A program made the position numbers and the translations under genes. From Arabidopsis thaliana (Eukaryota; Streptophyta; Magnoliopsida; Brassicales; Brassicaceae), in assembly GCF_000001735.4 (NCBI RefSeq), contig NC_003076.8, positions 1,178,001 to 1,242,000 of the forward strand: 64,000 nt of DNA. Direction: 5' to 3'. This document shows positions 1-10,949 of this stretch, piece after piece. The first letter of the stretch is position 1. Every line of letters begins with the position of its first letter. The notes below the pieces were generated by a model, which made no database searches, was not told where the DNA came from, and saw nothing but the letters and a program-made list of their open reading frames with translations.

Positions 1-492
1 GCTGCGGATTTGGTACTTACACAACTTAAGCTCTGTCTTTTCTGTAGAAATTTGGTGTGTAAAATGAAAGAATCTTTAGGGAATGAGGTGAGATTTAGCT
101 ACTGAAGTACCTTTTTTTTTTGCTGTTATTGCAGTTTGGTGTTCGGATGTTTGTGATAACTTCATTCAAGGATACATGCTACATTGAGATCTTGCCTCAT
201 TTTCAGAAGTCTAATCGCCGTAAGTCACCTACAATTGCAGATAGTCTCTCTTTTAACACAAAATCCCGGATGCAATAAACTAATGTGTCGACTTCTGAAT
301 CAGTTATATGTTTAAGCTTCTGGGCTGAGGTTCATTACAATTCAATCTACCCTGAAGGAGGTATGTGCAATTATAATCATTGTTTAATCAAATTAGTTTG
401 ACTATTGAGCTTTGTTCTTCTTATGTTCTTGGCAATGTGTAGAGCTGCCGATACCAGAAGGCAAGAAGAAGAAGAAATATTGGGTATTCTGA
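1..492 (+). CDS. OTU-family cysteine protease (deubiquitinase), 3' end only
   Basis: This is the C-terminal part of an ovarian-tumour-domain deubiquitinase, which removes ubiquitin from proteins in the cytosol or nucleus. The gene begins left of the window. Coding pieces are 1-12, 135-219, 304-360 and 443-492, joined by GT-AG introns in consistent phase and ending at TGA 490-492. They encode FGVRMFVITSFKD, then a segment with CYIEILPHF, then SFWAEVHYNSIYP, and a lysine-rich end KKKKKYWVF. The FWAEVHYNSIY block holds the catalytic-histidine region of plant OTU proteases; the catalytic Asp/Cys part is outside the window. Gene order suggests At5g04250 (OTU9/OTU10 subgroup), but I am not sure of the number, so no symbol is given. 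Confidence 0.85.
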
Positions 493-900
493 GCTCTCTT
501 TCTGCTGATGGAGGCACAAAGTTGAAGAAGTCTGCATATCGATATGTTTATTCTTTTTATCTAACTTAGAATAATTAGTTGTAGAGAGCAATATTGCTCT
601 TGTATATACTGAACATAATCTCATTAGCCATAGTCTGCTCATTCTTTTCAATAAAAGTTGTATTGATCTTATAAATAAGAGGTTTACATTACATTTGGGG
701 GAATCATCTGAAGAAGGATGGCTACAATTCTTGCTTACCTACCAAAGCCTCAATGTGTGTATCCCTTACTTACAAAACAGATAAAAACAAGACCAATCTT
801 CGATAAAGAGAATAGTCACATAACTGAACATTCCTATGAGGGACCCCAAAAAAACTAAGAACAATCTGAGGAAAAAGAGCAGAGTCTTGAAACCTTCAAT
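493..900. other. Intergenic, converging 3' UTRs
   Basis: These 408 bases lie between the stop of the OTU gene (+) and the stop of the thioredoxin gene (-). They must hold both 3' UTRs. AATAAAA-type signals occur on the + strand near 650. No coding signal seen. Confidence 0.6.
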
Positions 901-2022
<1,122 letters not shown>

Positions 2023-2480
2023 TCTCTTTCAGTCTCAGAGACTCAACAAGATTAGCAAATAATAAGTAACCTCCAATAGTCAATCAATATACCAAAACAA
2101 GAATCTCTTAGGAAAAGGCCCCCACATTTTAATGGTAATATCGGATAAAAGCCTCTACTTTTATATGAAACAATAAAACCCAACAACATTTAGATGATCT
2201 TACAAATCAATAACCATACACTTCAAGCTATTTTATCTTACAATACGGTTTAATACAATTATCTTACAAGATTTTCAGGTTTATTCCACCGCAGTGGTTC
2301 GGTGCGACTATATAAACCCGATCTTTGTTCTTCATATACTAAAACTCAATAATATGGCTATGCAGTGTCGTGTCGTGTCGTGCCAATGTTTTTTTTGTGG
2401 TTTAGGACGAAAATAAAATTTAGTTTAAATTTTTATTTAAATAATTAAATAATAAACTAAAATATATATATAAGAAGACA

Positions 2481-2517
<37 letters not shown>
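2023..2517. other. AT-rich intergenic segment with TA microsatellite
   Basis: This is the upstream region of WCRKC2. It contains a short GTGTC run near 2365-2380 and a long (TA)n tract at about 2486-2517 that abuts the Helitron start. No ORF of note. Confidence 0.6.
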
Positions 2518-2520
<3 letters not shown>

Positions 2521-3400
2521 TATTATATAAAGTACGGTTTTGAAAGTTACTAACTCACAAGATCATGACACGTGTCAATTTTAACAATTTTAACGATGTT
2601 AGATTTTAACATTTGTTAGATTTTTATTCTATTTTTTTTCTAATATAAAGTAAAAGAAACTAAATAAAGAAACATATTTACATATTTATATGTCTATATC
2701 TAAAATGTTAAACTTATAATTTTCTTAACTAAAATAGAAAACTAACAATAAGATATAGTGTATAGAATTAGATTATATTTATTAAAGTAAAATAGATATT
2801 TAAATTATATTGTAAAATTGAATTTGTAAGATTAAAATTTAGTTTACAGAAATATTAAATTAAATACTGAAAAAATATGTGAGTTACTATTTAAACTTTA
2901 AATATCATCAATAAGATGAAGTGTATAAGGACCAGATAGTTCAGATTACTCATGTGTAATGGAAAACTAATCGCATAGTGAATGAATTAGCAAACTATGC
3001 GTTTTAGTTACCGTTTAGTCTGCATTTATTTGATGTTTGTCCGATAGTTGCAAGTCCGACATTGTAAGATGATACACATGGGATGTTGTTATAAAATCTT
3101 CGAGTGTACTTTTATGTTATGAATAAATCATAAGGAGCTTTTGTCCCATATTCATTATCAAAAAAAGAAAGATGGAGTGTGTAGAATAACAAGATAGTTT
3201 ATTATAATGAAATATATAATTAAAATATATTGTAAAATTGAATGTCTATGATTGAAATTTTATTAAATACAAAAGTTACTAAATTAAATATTAGAAAAAA
3301 TGTGTAGATCACTATTTACTATTTAAAATTTAAATATTATTAAAGATTATTTGAAAAAGTTTATATCTTACACCCGCCTAAATATGCGGGTCTTATCTAG
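2518..3400 (+). mobile_element. Non-autonomous Helitron (ATREP-like)
   Basis: The element begins with TCTTATTATATAAAG at 2518 and ends with CTAG at 3397-3400. A GC-rich hairpin (ACCCGC 3372-3377 paired with GCGGGT 3386-3391) lies nine bases before the end. It is flanked by A (2517) and T (3401), as expected for Helitron insertion between A and T without target duplication. There is no coding capacity for Rep or helicase, so it is non-autonomous. Two diverged copies of one AT-rich block lie inside it. The 5' boundary is slightly uncertain because the TA repeat before it contains another TC at 2484. Confidence 0.75.
2745..3345. repeat. Diverged duplicate blocks inside the Helitron
   Basis: Block one (about 2745-2918) and block two (about 3170-3345) share many stretches, such as TATTGTAAAATTGAAT, ACTAAATTAAATA or close variants, and TATTTAAA(A/C)TTTAAAT. 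They flank about 250 bp of different composition (2919-3169) that contains GTCCGACATTG and GATACACATGGGATGTTG, which look like LTR-type sequence. Alignment was by eye. Confidence 0.55.
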
Positions 3401-3959
3401 TATATAATAAAAGAATAAACAGAAAACAATACTAATCCAAGTGTTCAAATAATATATTGGAATAAATGTTACTAAAATGGATCATATTTGAACATAAGAC
3501 ATATTTGAAATAACTTAAACCAGTTAACCAACAAAATAGATTTAAATGATTGATAAATTTATACAATTATTAATTTATGATACTTATAGGACTATCAAGT
3601 TACATAGAATTTTCAAACTAATTTTTTATCTTTTATTATATTATCAAATAATGTTAAATATTACACTAGTCCGACTAGAGAAAAAATATTAATTTATAGT
3701 GATTATTAACTTATCGAGTACTAATTTATAGAGGTTTTTTTGTACAAACTGATAAGAAGTTAAACTTTAATTTACAATTATGCTAATTTCTTTTCTTCAC
3801 CTAATCTATTTGAATGTTATATAATTACTAAATCATATTCACAATCATTCTGTAAAGTAAATTTCATTTAAACTCACTCAACATAAGTACTCCACAAGTG
3901 CCAATTGTTATACGCCGTGTAGTGGAAGTGTTCTATAGGTTTAGTCGTGATACACTTGG
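3401..3959. other. AT-rich intergenic
   Basis: Very AT-rich sequence between the Helitron and the F-box-like repeat locus. Nothing recognisable apart from short A/T runs. Confidence 0.6.
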
Positions 3960-4427
3960 TTACAAAAGCAAACCTCTTTCATAGTAATAGGGTCCACCTA
4001 GTTCTTGTGCAATTCGACATAGTCTGACAACGACCCTTTGGTTGGACCAAGATCCGTATACGCAATTCTCATCTACCAAAACACGAACAAGGATTTTTGG
4101 TTTTTCTCTCTGAACATCTTGTAACTTCTGGATAAAATCTTGAGAGGTAAGTTTTTCTCCACCTAGGTCTTCTGCAATTGGACAAAGTCTAACTTTGACC
4201 ACTCTCTAGTGTCGGTAGGACAAAGATTCGTAGAAGCACTCACCCGCTTCCCGAAAAGGAACCAAGACTTGTGGTTTCTCTCTCTGAAACTCATGGAACC
4301 GACGGGCAAAAGCTTGTGAAGTAAGTATCTCCGTCAATTTTCTTTCAGATGAAAGTAATGGTCGTACGATTTTCACAGTATCTCTAGCTAATATCTCCCC
4401 AACTAGATCCCTAGTCATCATGTACAT
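3960..4427 (-). pseudogene. F-box-like protein remnant with tandem 58-codon repeat
   Basis: One minus-strand frame is open from 4427 to 3960 except for a single TAG at 4206-4208. It starts MYMMTRDLVGEILAR, and DLVGEIL resembles the start of plant F-box domains (DLVxEILxRLP). The region then repeats with a period of exactly 174 bp (58 codons). The first unit carries LTSQAFARRFHEFQREKPQVLV and the second LTSQDFIQKLQDVQREKPKILV. The TAG sits at the junction of the units, where the second unit has a sense codon. An upstream minus-strand exon may exist near 4494-4545: it reads DDRRRKVPAKT and ends in AAG|GTAAC. This is probably a decayed F-box-family gene. The family call rests on weak similarity judged by eye. 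A short expressed gene is the alternative. Confidence 0.45.
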
Positions 4428-4439
4428 AAATGAAATAGA

Positions 4440-4895
4440 GATTACTAAAAACCCTTGAATTGATTGAATTGATATAGAAGAAAGTTACCTTGAGTAAGAA
4501 GTAATCATTGTTTTTGCTGGAACTTTTCTTCTTCTGTCATCTTCAAAGGTCCAAACTTTTGAAAAACAAAATTTGAAAGTAAAAACATTTTTCAACCATA
4601 TGTTTTTTTTTAATCAAGATTAACGGTCCGCTGATGCATATCTAATACAGTAGAAACTGTATAAATTAATAAATAAATAAAAAAATTAATCCTGATTTGT
4701 TGTTCCATTCTTCTTTTGAATAAAAAAATATCAATGCAATAACACAATTGGGCTTCCACAGTGGCTTTGTACATTTTCCAGTGTCCAGAATTGTAATATC
4801 TAAGGTCTCCGAATCATTTACACTCGCATAGATGAGATGAGAAAGGGATTAAGGTCTCTGAATCATTTTCTAGTGTCCAGAATTGAAATATTTTG
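4440..4895. other. Intergenic: F-box-like leader and PAT 3' region
   Basis: Holds a possible minus-strand first exon of the F-box-like locus (about 4494-4545) and the 3' UTR of the S-acyltransferase gene. A small duplication is present: TCTAAGGTCTC(C/T)GAATCATTT-like text near 4800 and again near 4849, and AGTGTCCAGAATTG near 4780 and 4873. Confidence 0.5.
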
Positions 4896-6769
4896 CTAGC
4901 TGTCTCTCGATGCAGAAAAGCTAATACCGTCTTCAGGATTCCTAGTAAATGTGGGGCATAGCCATTTGATCATGTTAGGGCCTAACACCTGTGAAAAGCA
5001 TGTAACTTTTTATGGTCAAGTTCTTAACCAGAAAGACATAACAGTGATGAAGTGATTGAAGACACAAAAGATAAAGGTCAATGTGATGAAAGGTACCGAG
5101 GTGAGGTTTTTGTAAAAGCCAACATCGAATTGATGCCTATAGCTTTGTCCTGATTTTCTAGCTAACCATGAGGCCCGCTTTGAATCATAATGCTACAAAG
5201 AAAAATTCCCAATTAAGATGAGAAAAAAAGACTTTATACGTCCTATCTTGGAGACTGTAGAGGGAAAATAGAATGCATACCTCAATGGTGGTCATATTGT
5301 GTGTGATGAGGTAGATATGCCAACAAAGGAGAGTCCCAAGTGTTATGCTTAGTCCGATCATGAAGATCCCACAAGAAACCTATACCGTCAACAAAATACC
5401 GATAACTGTAAGTTGCTTTCTTTACCGATAACTTACTCATCTCTAAGTTTCATATTCTTCAGAAAAGGATGTGATTCCTAGACAAATCTGCTTGAAGCTA
5501 TAGACAAGTAGAAAAGTTTTTGAGAGAGTGCAGCCCATCTTTTGAGATTTATGAAAATCGCTTAGATGCTAAAGGTTAAGAGTAAAGGAAGACTTTCCAG
5601 TAAACCAAACTTACAATGAAAGTTTTGAGCGGAACATTTCCCGCATAGGAATCTCCGTTCTTGAATGCACAGCAAACCAGCAACACCTAAAATAACATTC
5701 ATACACATAAGAGGAGAGTCTCACCAAAAAAAAAGAAGATTCAGAAATTGAGAATTGGGATTTACGTACTGTAGAGTAGATGGAAGCCACGGTTGCATAA
5801 AACACAAGAATGAAGAAAGCCTTATAGTTTGCATAACCAACACAGTTATTTATCCAGAGGCAATGATGGTCCTGCCACATATGTTCATAAAGAACCATTA
5901 ACCAGTAAATCTCGATACACAAGATTCAGACAATGCTTTGACTCAAAATTGCTAAAATTTACCTACCATCTTCAAGACGCATCTTCTGCAAACCCGGCAA
6001 TGGTGAGTCCGAAGAGGCTTATATGCAAAGCACTTATCACATTTCCTTGTTTCTGTAACCTATCAGTAAAATCAAACCCCGGGAAAATCAAATCAGAACA
6101 ACATAATGCTATGCCTACTTGCAATCTCAAATATTCCAGGAGGAAGCAAATTCAGAAACTTAAGGACTTCAAAATTTAAGCAGCTACTTTATATCAAACA
6201 GCATCAACGATAAAGCCATTCTTCCTAAGCTTAACACCAACATCAAACCTCCTTTTGTAACACCAAAGAAAAAAGCCATCGACTTTCACCTATTATGAAA
6301 TTCAAAAGACTAAACTTCTTCAATGACACTATAAGAATCTGTTACCGATCGATCAAGGCAAAAGGATCAATCTTTCTTAATCAGTGAAATTCTAAGAACT
6401 AGCAAACCCCAAAGATTCACAGATTCATCACTACTACTAGTTCAAAAGAGCAACAAAACATAAATCCCCAAATGCTTCAAATTCAGAGGTACACAGGGGA
6501 GAGCTTACGTTACTATTGGACCAGCCAGAGTCCTCAACATCAGGAGCATAAGATGCAGGAACACGACCTGGATCTACAAGAACGCAAATTGAGAGCGAGA
6601 AGAGACAGAGAGACGCCAATAAGCTGAAGAGTAAGGCGTTTAATTTCCCAGCTGAGCTTTGTAAACCAACCCAATCATCGATGAAAACAAACAGTGTGAC
6701 GTAATACACGAAACCCATCACCAGAATCACCAAAAGGACCGGGATCGAGAAGAATCTCCGACAACTCAT
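4896..6769 (-). CDS. PAT15: DHHC-type protein S-acyltransferase (palmitoyltransferase)
   Basis: Membrane enzyme that attaches palmitate to cysteines of target proteins. Seven minus-strand exons: 6509-6769, 5967-6059, 5770-5871, 5615-5686, 5281-5379, 5097-5192 and 4896-4988. They join in frame to 271 residues. Start ATG at 6767-6769 (MSCRRFFSIP) is preferred because it leads directly into two hydrophobic helices (about residues 8-30 and 44-64). The cysteine-rich domain runs CDKCFAYKPLRTHHC, CRRC, then DHHCLWINNCVGYANY, with the catalytic DHHC at residues 119-122 right after an exon junction. Two more hydrophobic segments follow (VFYATVASIY and a helix in exon 5 with GIFMIGLSITLG). This is the usual four-helix topology with a cytosolic DHHC loop. 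Gene order fits At5g04270; PAT15 is the name I associate with it, less surely than the family. Confidence 0.9.
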
Positions 6770-9700
6770 CGCCAAGATCTCTCCGTGGCTCGTGAACTCT
6801 CGACCGGTTTGGTTTATTCCTCGCCCGCCCAAATTTGATATGGTAACCGAATCGAAATTTCCAAAACTGAAAAATAAGTTAGTCAAATTTGCTTGAAACG
6901 AATACGTGGCAATATTTTATTCGCTACTTAACTACTTTACAAGTACGAAACGGGCTCAGTACTAAATGGGCTTCACTGTAAGTTATTGGGCTTATGGTGG
7001 CTTAATATGATATGGACTAATTAAATTGGGCTTGTGGTGGCCTAATATGGTCATGATAATGAGGAAGAAATTCAAATTTACTACATAGTATTGGCTTACT
7101 TATTGTTGAATTATATATATATATCAATTTATCTTTGAGTTAATATTAAAATCTGGACTTAAAGATTTTGTTTTAAAAAAAGTTTTAAAATGAAAAGTTA
7201 TCAGTTAAAATTTAAATATAGGGATTTTGGAAGTGTTCATTTGTATGTTTTCCAAAAACTGTAAATCCATACCCAATTGTAGAAATAACTAAAGTTTACA
7301 ACCATTTAGATTGCTTCTATAGCATTCATTATATCATCAATGGCATCAATTGTACGTTGGCCGTCGATGTTGTTATATTTATGTCATTTTCGGTTGATTT
7401 GATTGGAATAACGTACTAATTAAAAATTTACAAGAGAATAGAGCTCAAACGAGGACTTTTCTTTTAGTCTTCCAAAGTTAAATGTTATGTGTGGTTTTGT
7501 GAAATAGTCACAATCAATTAGTACGTCAGAAATATTTAAAATTTATATATACATTGCATATATGAGATAAAATAGTACAATAACTTAATATCAAGATAGT
7601 ACTATGGAAGCTTAGCTACCATAAGTTCAATAGCCACCATGTGACTCGTGTCCCTCATATTTATTGGTACAACATCCTCCTACGTGTCATATATTCTATT
7701 TCACTTTCGTCATTTTGGTATAGTAAAATTTCATGATTAATCAACATTCAATCAGTTATAAAATGTTTCATCTAAAAGAAGCTAGTATTATGCTAAAAGC
7801 CTATAACAATTCGTATTCGTCAAAGATTTCACCGATCAATCGGTTTTGTATATTTTTATCTACAAAAGGAGAACTTTAGAATATGCAAGAGCATTTACAT
7901 TTTATAATTCGTAACCAAGTGGAACTGAAACCTAGACATCACTGATCATTCCCTAATTAAGTCTATGGAAAACATACTACATAAAGATAACTAAATGTGT
8001 AGGCATGACAATTGATAAGACTAGCTCCTACTATGTTTTCTTTATTTTTAGTTTCCAAAGGAAGGTAGAGAAACCTAGATTGATCTATATAAATTTGTTT
8101 TCCCTAAATCATTATAGTGGTCAACGAGAAACTGCTTGTGAGTTGGGACTTGAGAGTTCTCCTAATCTAAATCCATTTAGAAAACTTTCATCATCCGATA
8201 TCTGCCTTTGGACCACTCATTTTTGGTTCAGACTATATAACTCCTACTAAGTTGTGGAAAAGACCTCATTTTTAAAGTGTTTAGGATTAATAATCTCAAC
8301 CGAATTTGTTAAGCAAATCTTAAAAAATAATTATTGGTAAATTTAAGTTTACGGGACAACTAACACACACAAAGTTACTGCTGAGATCAATAACTCAGAT
8401 TATATTGTGATGATCCGAATCCCAAATGACCACCAACTCATTGACAGTTTACTCTTGCTATTTAATTTGCCTTTCATCAGTTATGCCAAATTAAGGACAA
8501 AACAATCACTCAAAGTTGTCTTAAATTGCTGGCCCCAACCTGACACAATATCTTTAGATTCTCCCTTCTCCATCTCTACAATGGATTTCTGTGGGGGCAA
8601 TTCTTCCTTAACTTAATTTCTTTTTGGAATCATATGGCTGTTTTCCTATAAGTTTATGCATGACCAATATATTCATTCCGTGTAATTAGTGTTTTGATAC
8701 ACAATGCATATATCAAGAAAATCTATGGAATGTCTTATATATACTTATCATTATTGCTTTATCAATATAATAACCATGAGAACTGGACAAAAACAAACTA
8801 ATACAACTTATTTTCATTCACTGCTCAAACTGTTTAGGGAATTAATTAAGATATAGAATTTCTTAGTAAAAAACAAGGGTAACAACTAAAAACGATCATT
8901 TGTTGTTACCAAAAAATAAAATTTTGCATAACTAAGTACTTCTCATAAAACGTGCATAATAAAGTTTAACATCACTTTAAGAAACACACAATGGATATCT
9001 AATTATTAATGTATGGAAATTTTATGTGACACTATTAAAACTCAATGTTCTGACGAAGTTTTGGCACAAAATAAAGACAAACCCACTTACGTAGCTAAGA
9101 CAAATCACATACTTCGTTGTACAGATAAAAAAAGTAGTGTACACCTCTTCTCAGAATTACTTGTAGATGATTGCGTCAGATTGCATCAACCATTAATGAA
9201 ATGTTGCATCACATATTATGTATAGTGTATTGAAGTTTGGACTAACCTTTTGGTTTTCATTGTAATAGAGTCTACCATTTAATTATATGGTATACAAACA
9301 TTGCATATATATCTCCACCTACCTTTCTTGTTCATGAACTCACCAATAGAAGTGTACTTACTCAATTCCTTTTTGTTCTACAAACTTTACTCTCTTGTTC
9401 ACGAACTCACCAATAATAGCGAAAATGTGTCCACATGGTATCTTCTTATTTGTAATTCAGAAATAGATATTTAAATCGAAACGAAGAGAAGAGACAAATG
9501 GTTCTCAAGTTGAGCACTTGAAAACAAAAGTTCTGGTACAATGTACAACACACCGTAATGTTTGATTTGATTTGGCAAGAAAACCAAATTTCTAATATTA
9601 CAAAATTAGAACAATAAGAAAATTTCGGGACCAAGTAATAACCCAGAAATAGAAGGTGACACACTATTAAACAAATATTATTACAAGACTGTCATAAAAT

Positions 9701-9780
9701 TGAAACTATAAAATGTCTGGTCTCTGGACGAACTATTCTGTATTTATTATACCTGATAATAACAAATTAACAATATAACA
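6770..9780. other. Long gene-poor AT-rich region
   Basis: Three kilobases upstream of the S-acyltransferase gene, with only short shadow ORFs. GGGCTT-rich motifs near 6950-7040 (repeated TTGGGCTT(A/G)TGGTGGC) resemble site II/TELO-type promoter elements. Nothing else recognised. Confidence 0.5.
9329..9420. repeat. Short direct repeat pair
   Basis: CTTGTTCATGAACTCACCAAT near 9328 recurs as CTTGTTCACGAACTCACCAAT near 9394 with one mismatch, about 66 bp apart. Non-coding surroundings. Confidence 0.7.
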
Positions 9781-10195
9781 TCTCTCTTTTAAAAAGTGAC
9801 CGAACTGGCCGATCTGTGCTCACGATCTTGTTGTTCTTGATCATAGCATTACCTATAAGGACCTCATTTGATTAATGGAGAGTTGGAGACTAAAGAATGA
9901 TTCTAGAAAAAATACAGTACATACTACATAACATTATACATCTGTTCATCAACACTCAAGTCAAGATCAAAGGCAAAATAGTTTTTCCATATTCATTGTA
10001 ATTAACGCCCTAATCCGTCATTGACCCTAGATTAAGAAAATATATATATTGAGACATAGATGATATATGTAAACATGTTCAAACACAGAAAAAAAAAAGT
10101 GATTCTTAAAACTAATCAAGAGAGAGATTTACCAAAGATCGATCCAGACTTCAATCAATATCTTCAAGTTTCTTTCTCAAGCTTTAGGTATTTGT

Positions 10196-10315
10196 AGCCG
10201 TCGATTGTTGATGCAGCATCATCAAGATTCTCATATACATATCAAAACCCTAATTTAGGGTATTTATCAATTTCCATGTGAATCTTAATGGTGCTGCGCC
10301 TACAAACAACGACAG
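10196..10315 (-). ncRNA. MIR172B: MIR172b precursor hairpin
   Basis: MicroRNA gene on the minus strand. The 21-nt mature miR172a/b sequence is the reverse complement of 10211-10231; read 5'->3' it begins AGAATCTTGATG and ends GCTGCAT. The passenger strand is the reverse complement of 10278-10297 (GCAGCACCATTAAGATTCAC). The two arms pair with the mismatches typical of this family around a loop of about 46 nt (10232-10277). The passenger arm comes first and the mature arm is on the 3' side, as in all miR172 precursors. miR172 represses AP2-type floral repressors (AP2, TOE1-3, SMZ, SNZ) and so promotes flowering and adult identity. Position between the S-acyltransferase and RZ-1c genes fits At5g04275. 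Confidence 0.96.
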
Positions 10316-10319
10316 ATGA

Positions 10320-10915
10320 GCTTTCTTCCATGGATCCGCCGACAACTTGTATAAAATTTACGCACGCACAAGAGATCGAGTATCTATTATTGTACAACAT
10401 AATAGAACAATATATGAATGAAGAAACGAAAATGATAATTTCTTGCTACACAAAATAGATCTAATCTTTTCGATCTCTATTTTCTTGGAGAAGAAGAAGA
10501 AAAAAACGAGAAAAACAAGAACAAGAAGGAGAAAAGCAGTGGGATATGAGGAAAAGTAGATAGGTGAAGTAGAGAGAAAAACCTCACGAATCCAAGGGCT
10601 GACGTGTCAACTTATAAGTGGTCCTTTTACGTCATAAGAAAATATATGGAATCTTCTGATTTTAGACCGTGAAGAAAACAAATTGTGTGAAACTATAAGC
10701 GAATGCATGGAGCATATAATAGTTGATATTCAATACTGACCGGTTAGTTAATTTTTCGATCTGTCGATCCAAAGTCTCACACACAACAAACTAATCTTGT
10801 AACTTTTTCATATCAATAAATGCATCTAATTTTAAAAATATTTATTTATGAGATAATAGTACGTACACATAAATGGGTGCACACAAGACTAGTTAGAGAA
10901 AGGGAGTGAGAGGTG
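10320..10915 (-). other. 5' part of the miR172b primary transcript (inferred)
   Basis: Region between the likely start site and the hairpin. It contains a long GA-rich tract on the + strand (10485-10545), CT-rich in the transcript, and several GT/AG pairs that would allow splicing. No ORF of interest. Confidence 0.45.
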
Positions 10916-10941
10916 CAAGTGAAGAAGAAGGTGAAGTGTGG

Positions 10942-10949
10942 TATTTATA
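10942..10949 (-). promoter_or_regulatory. TATA box likely for pri-miR172b
   Basis: On the minus strand this reads CTATAAATACC, a perfect plant TATA box, about 650 bp upstream of the miR172b passenger arm. It would place a start site near 10915. The DNA just downstream is pyrimidine-rich on the transcribed strand (CT-rich around 10905-10935 and again 10485-10545), common in plant 5' leaders. The start site is inferred. Confidence 0.55.

Noticed and set aside
9446-9664. 72-aa minus-strand ORF in the region before MIR172b
   Set aside because: Hydrophobic AT-rich translation without start context or domain; likely chance.
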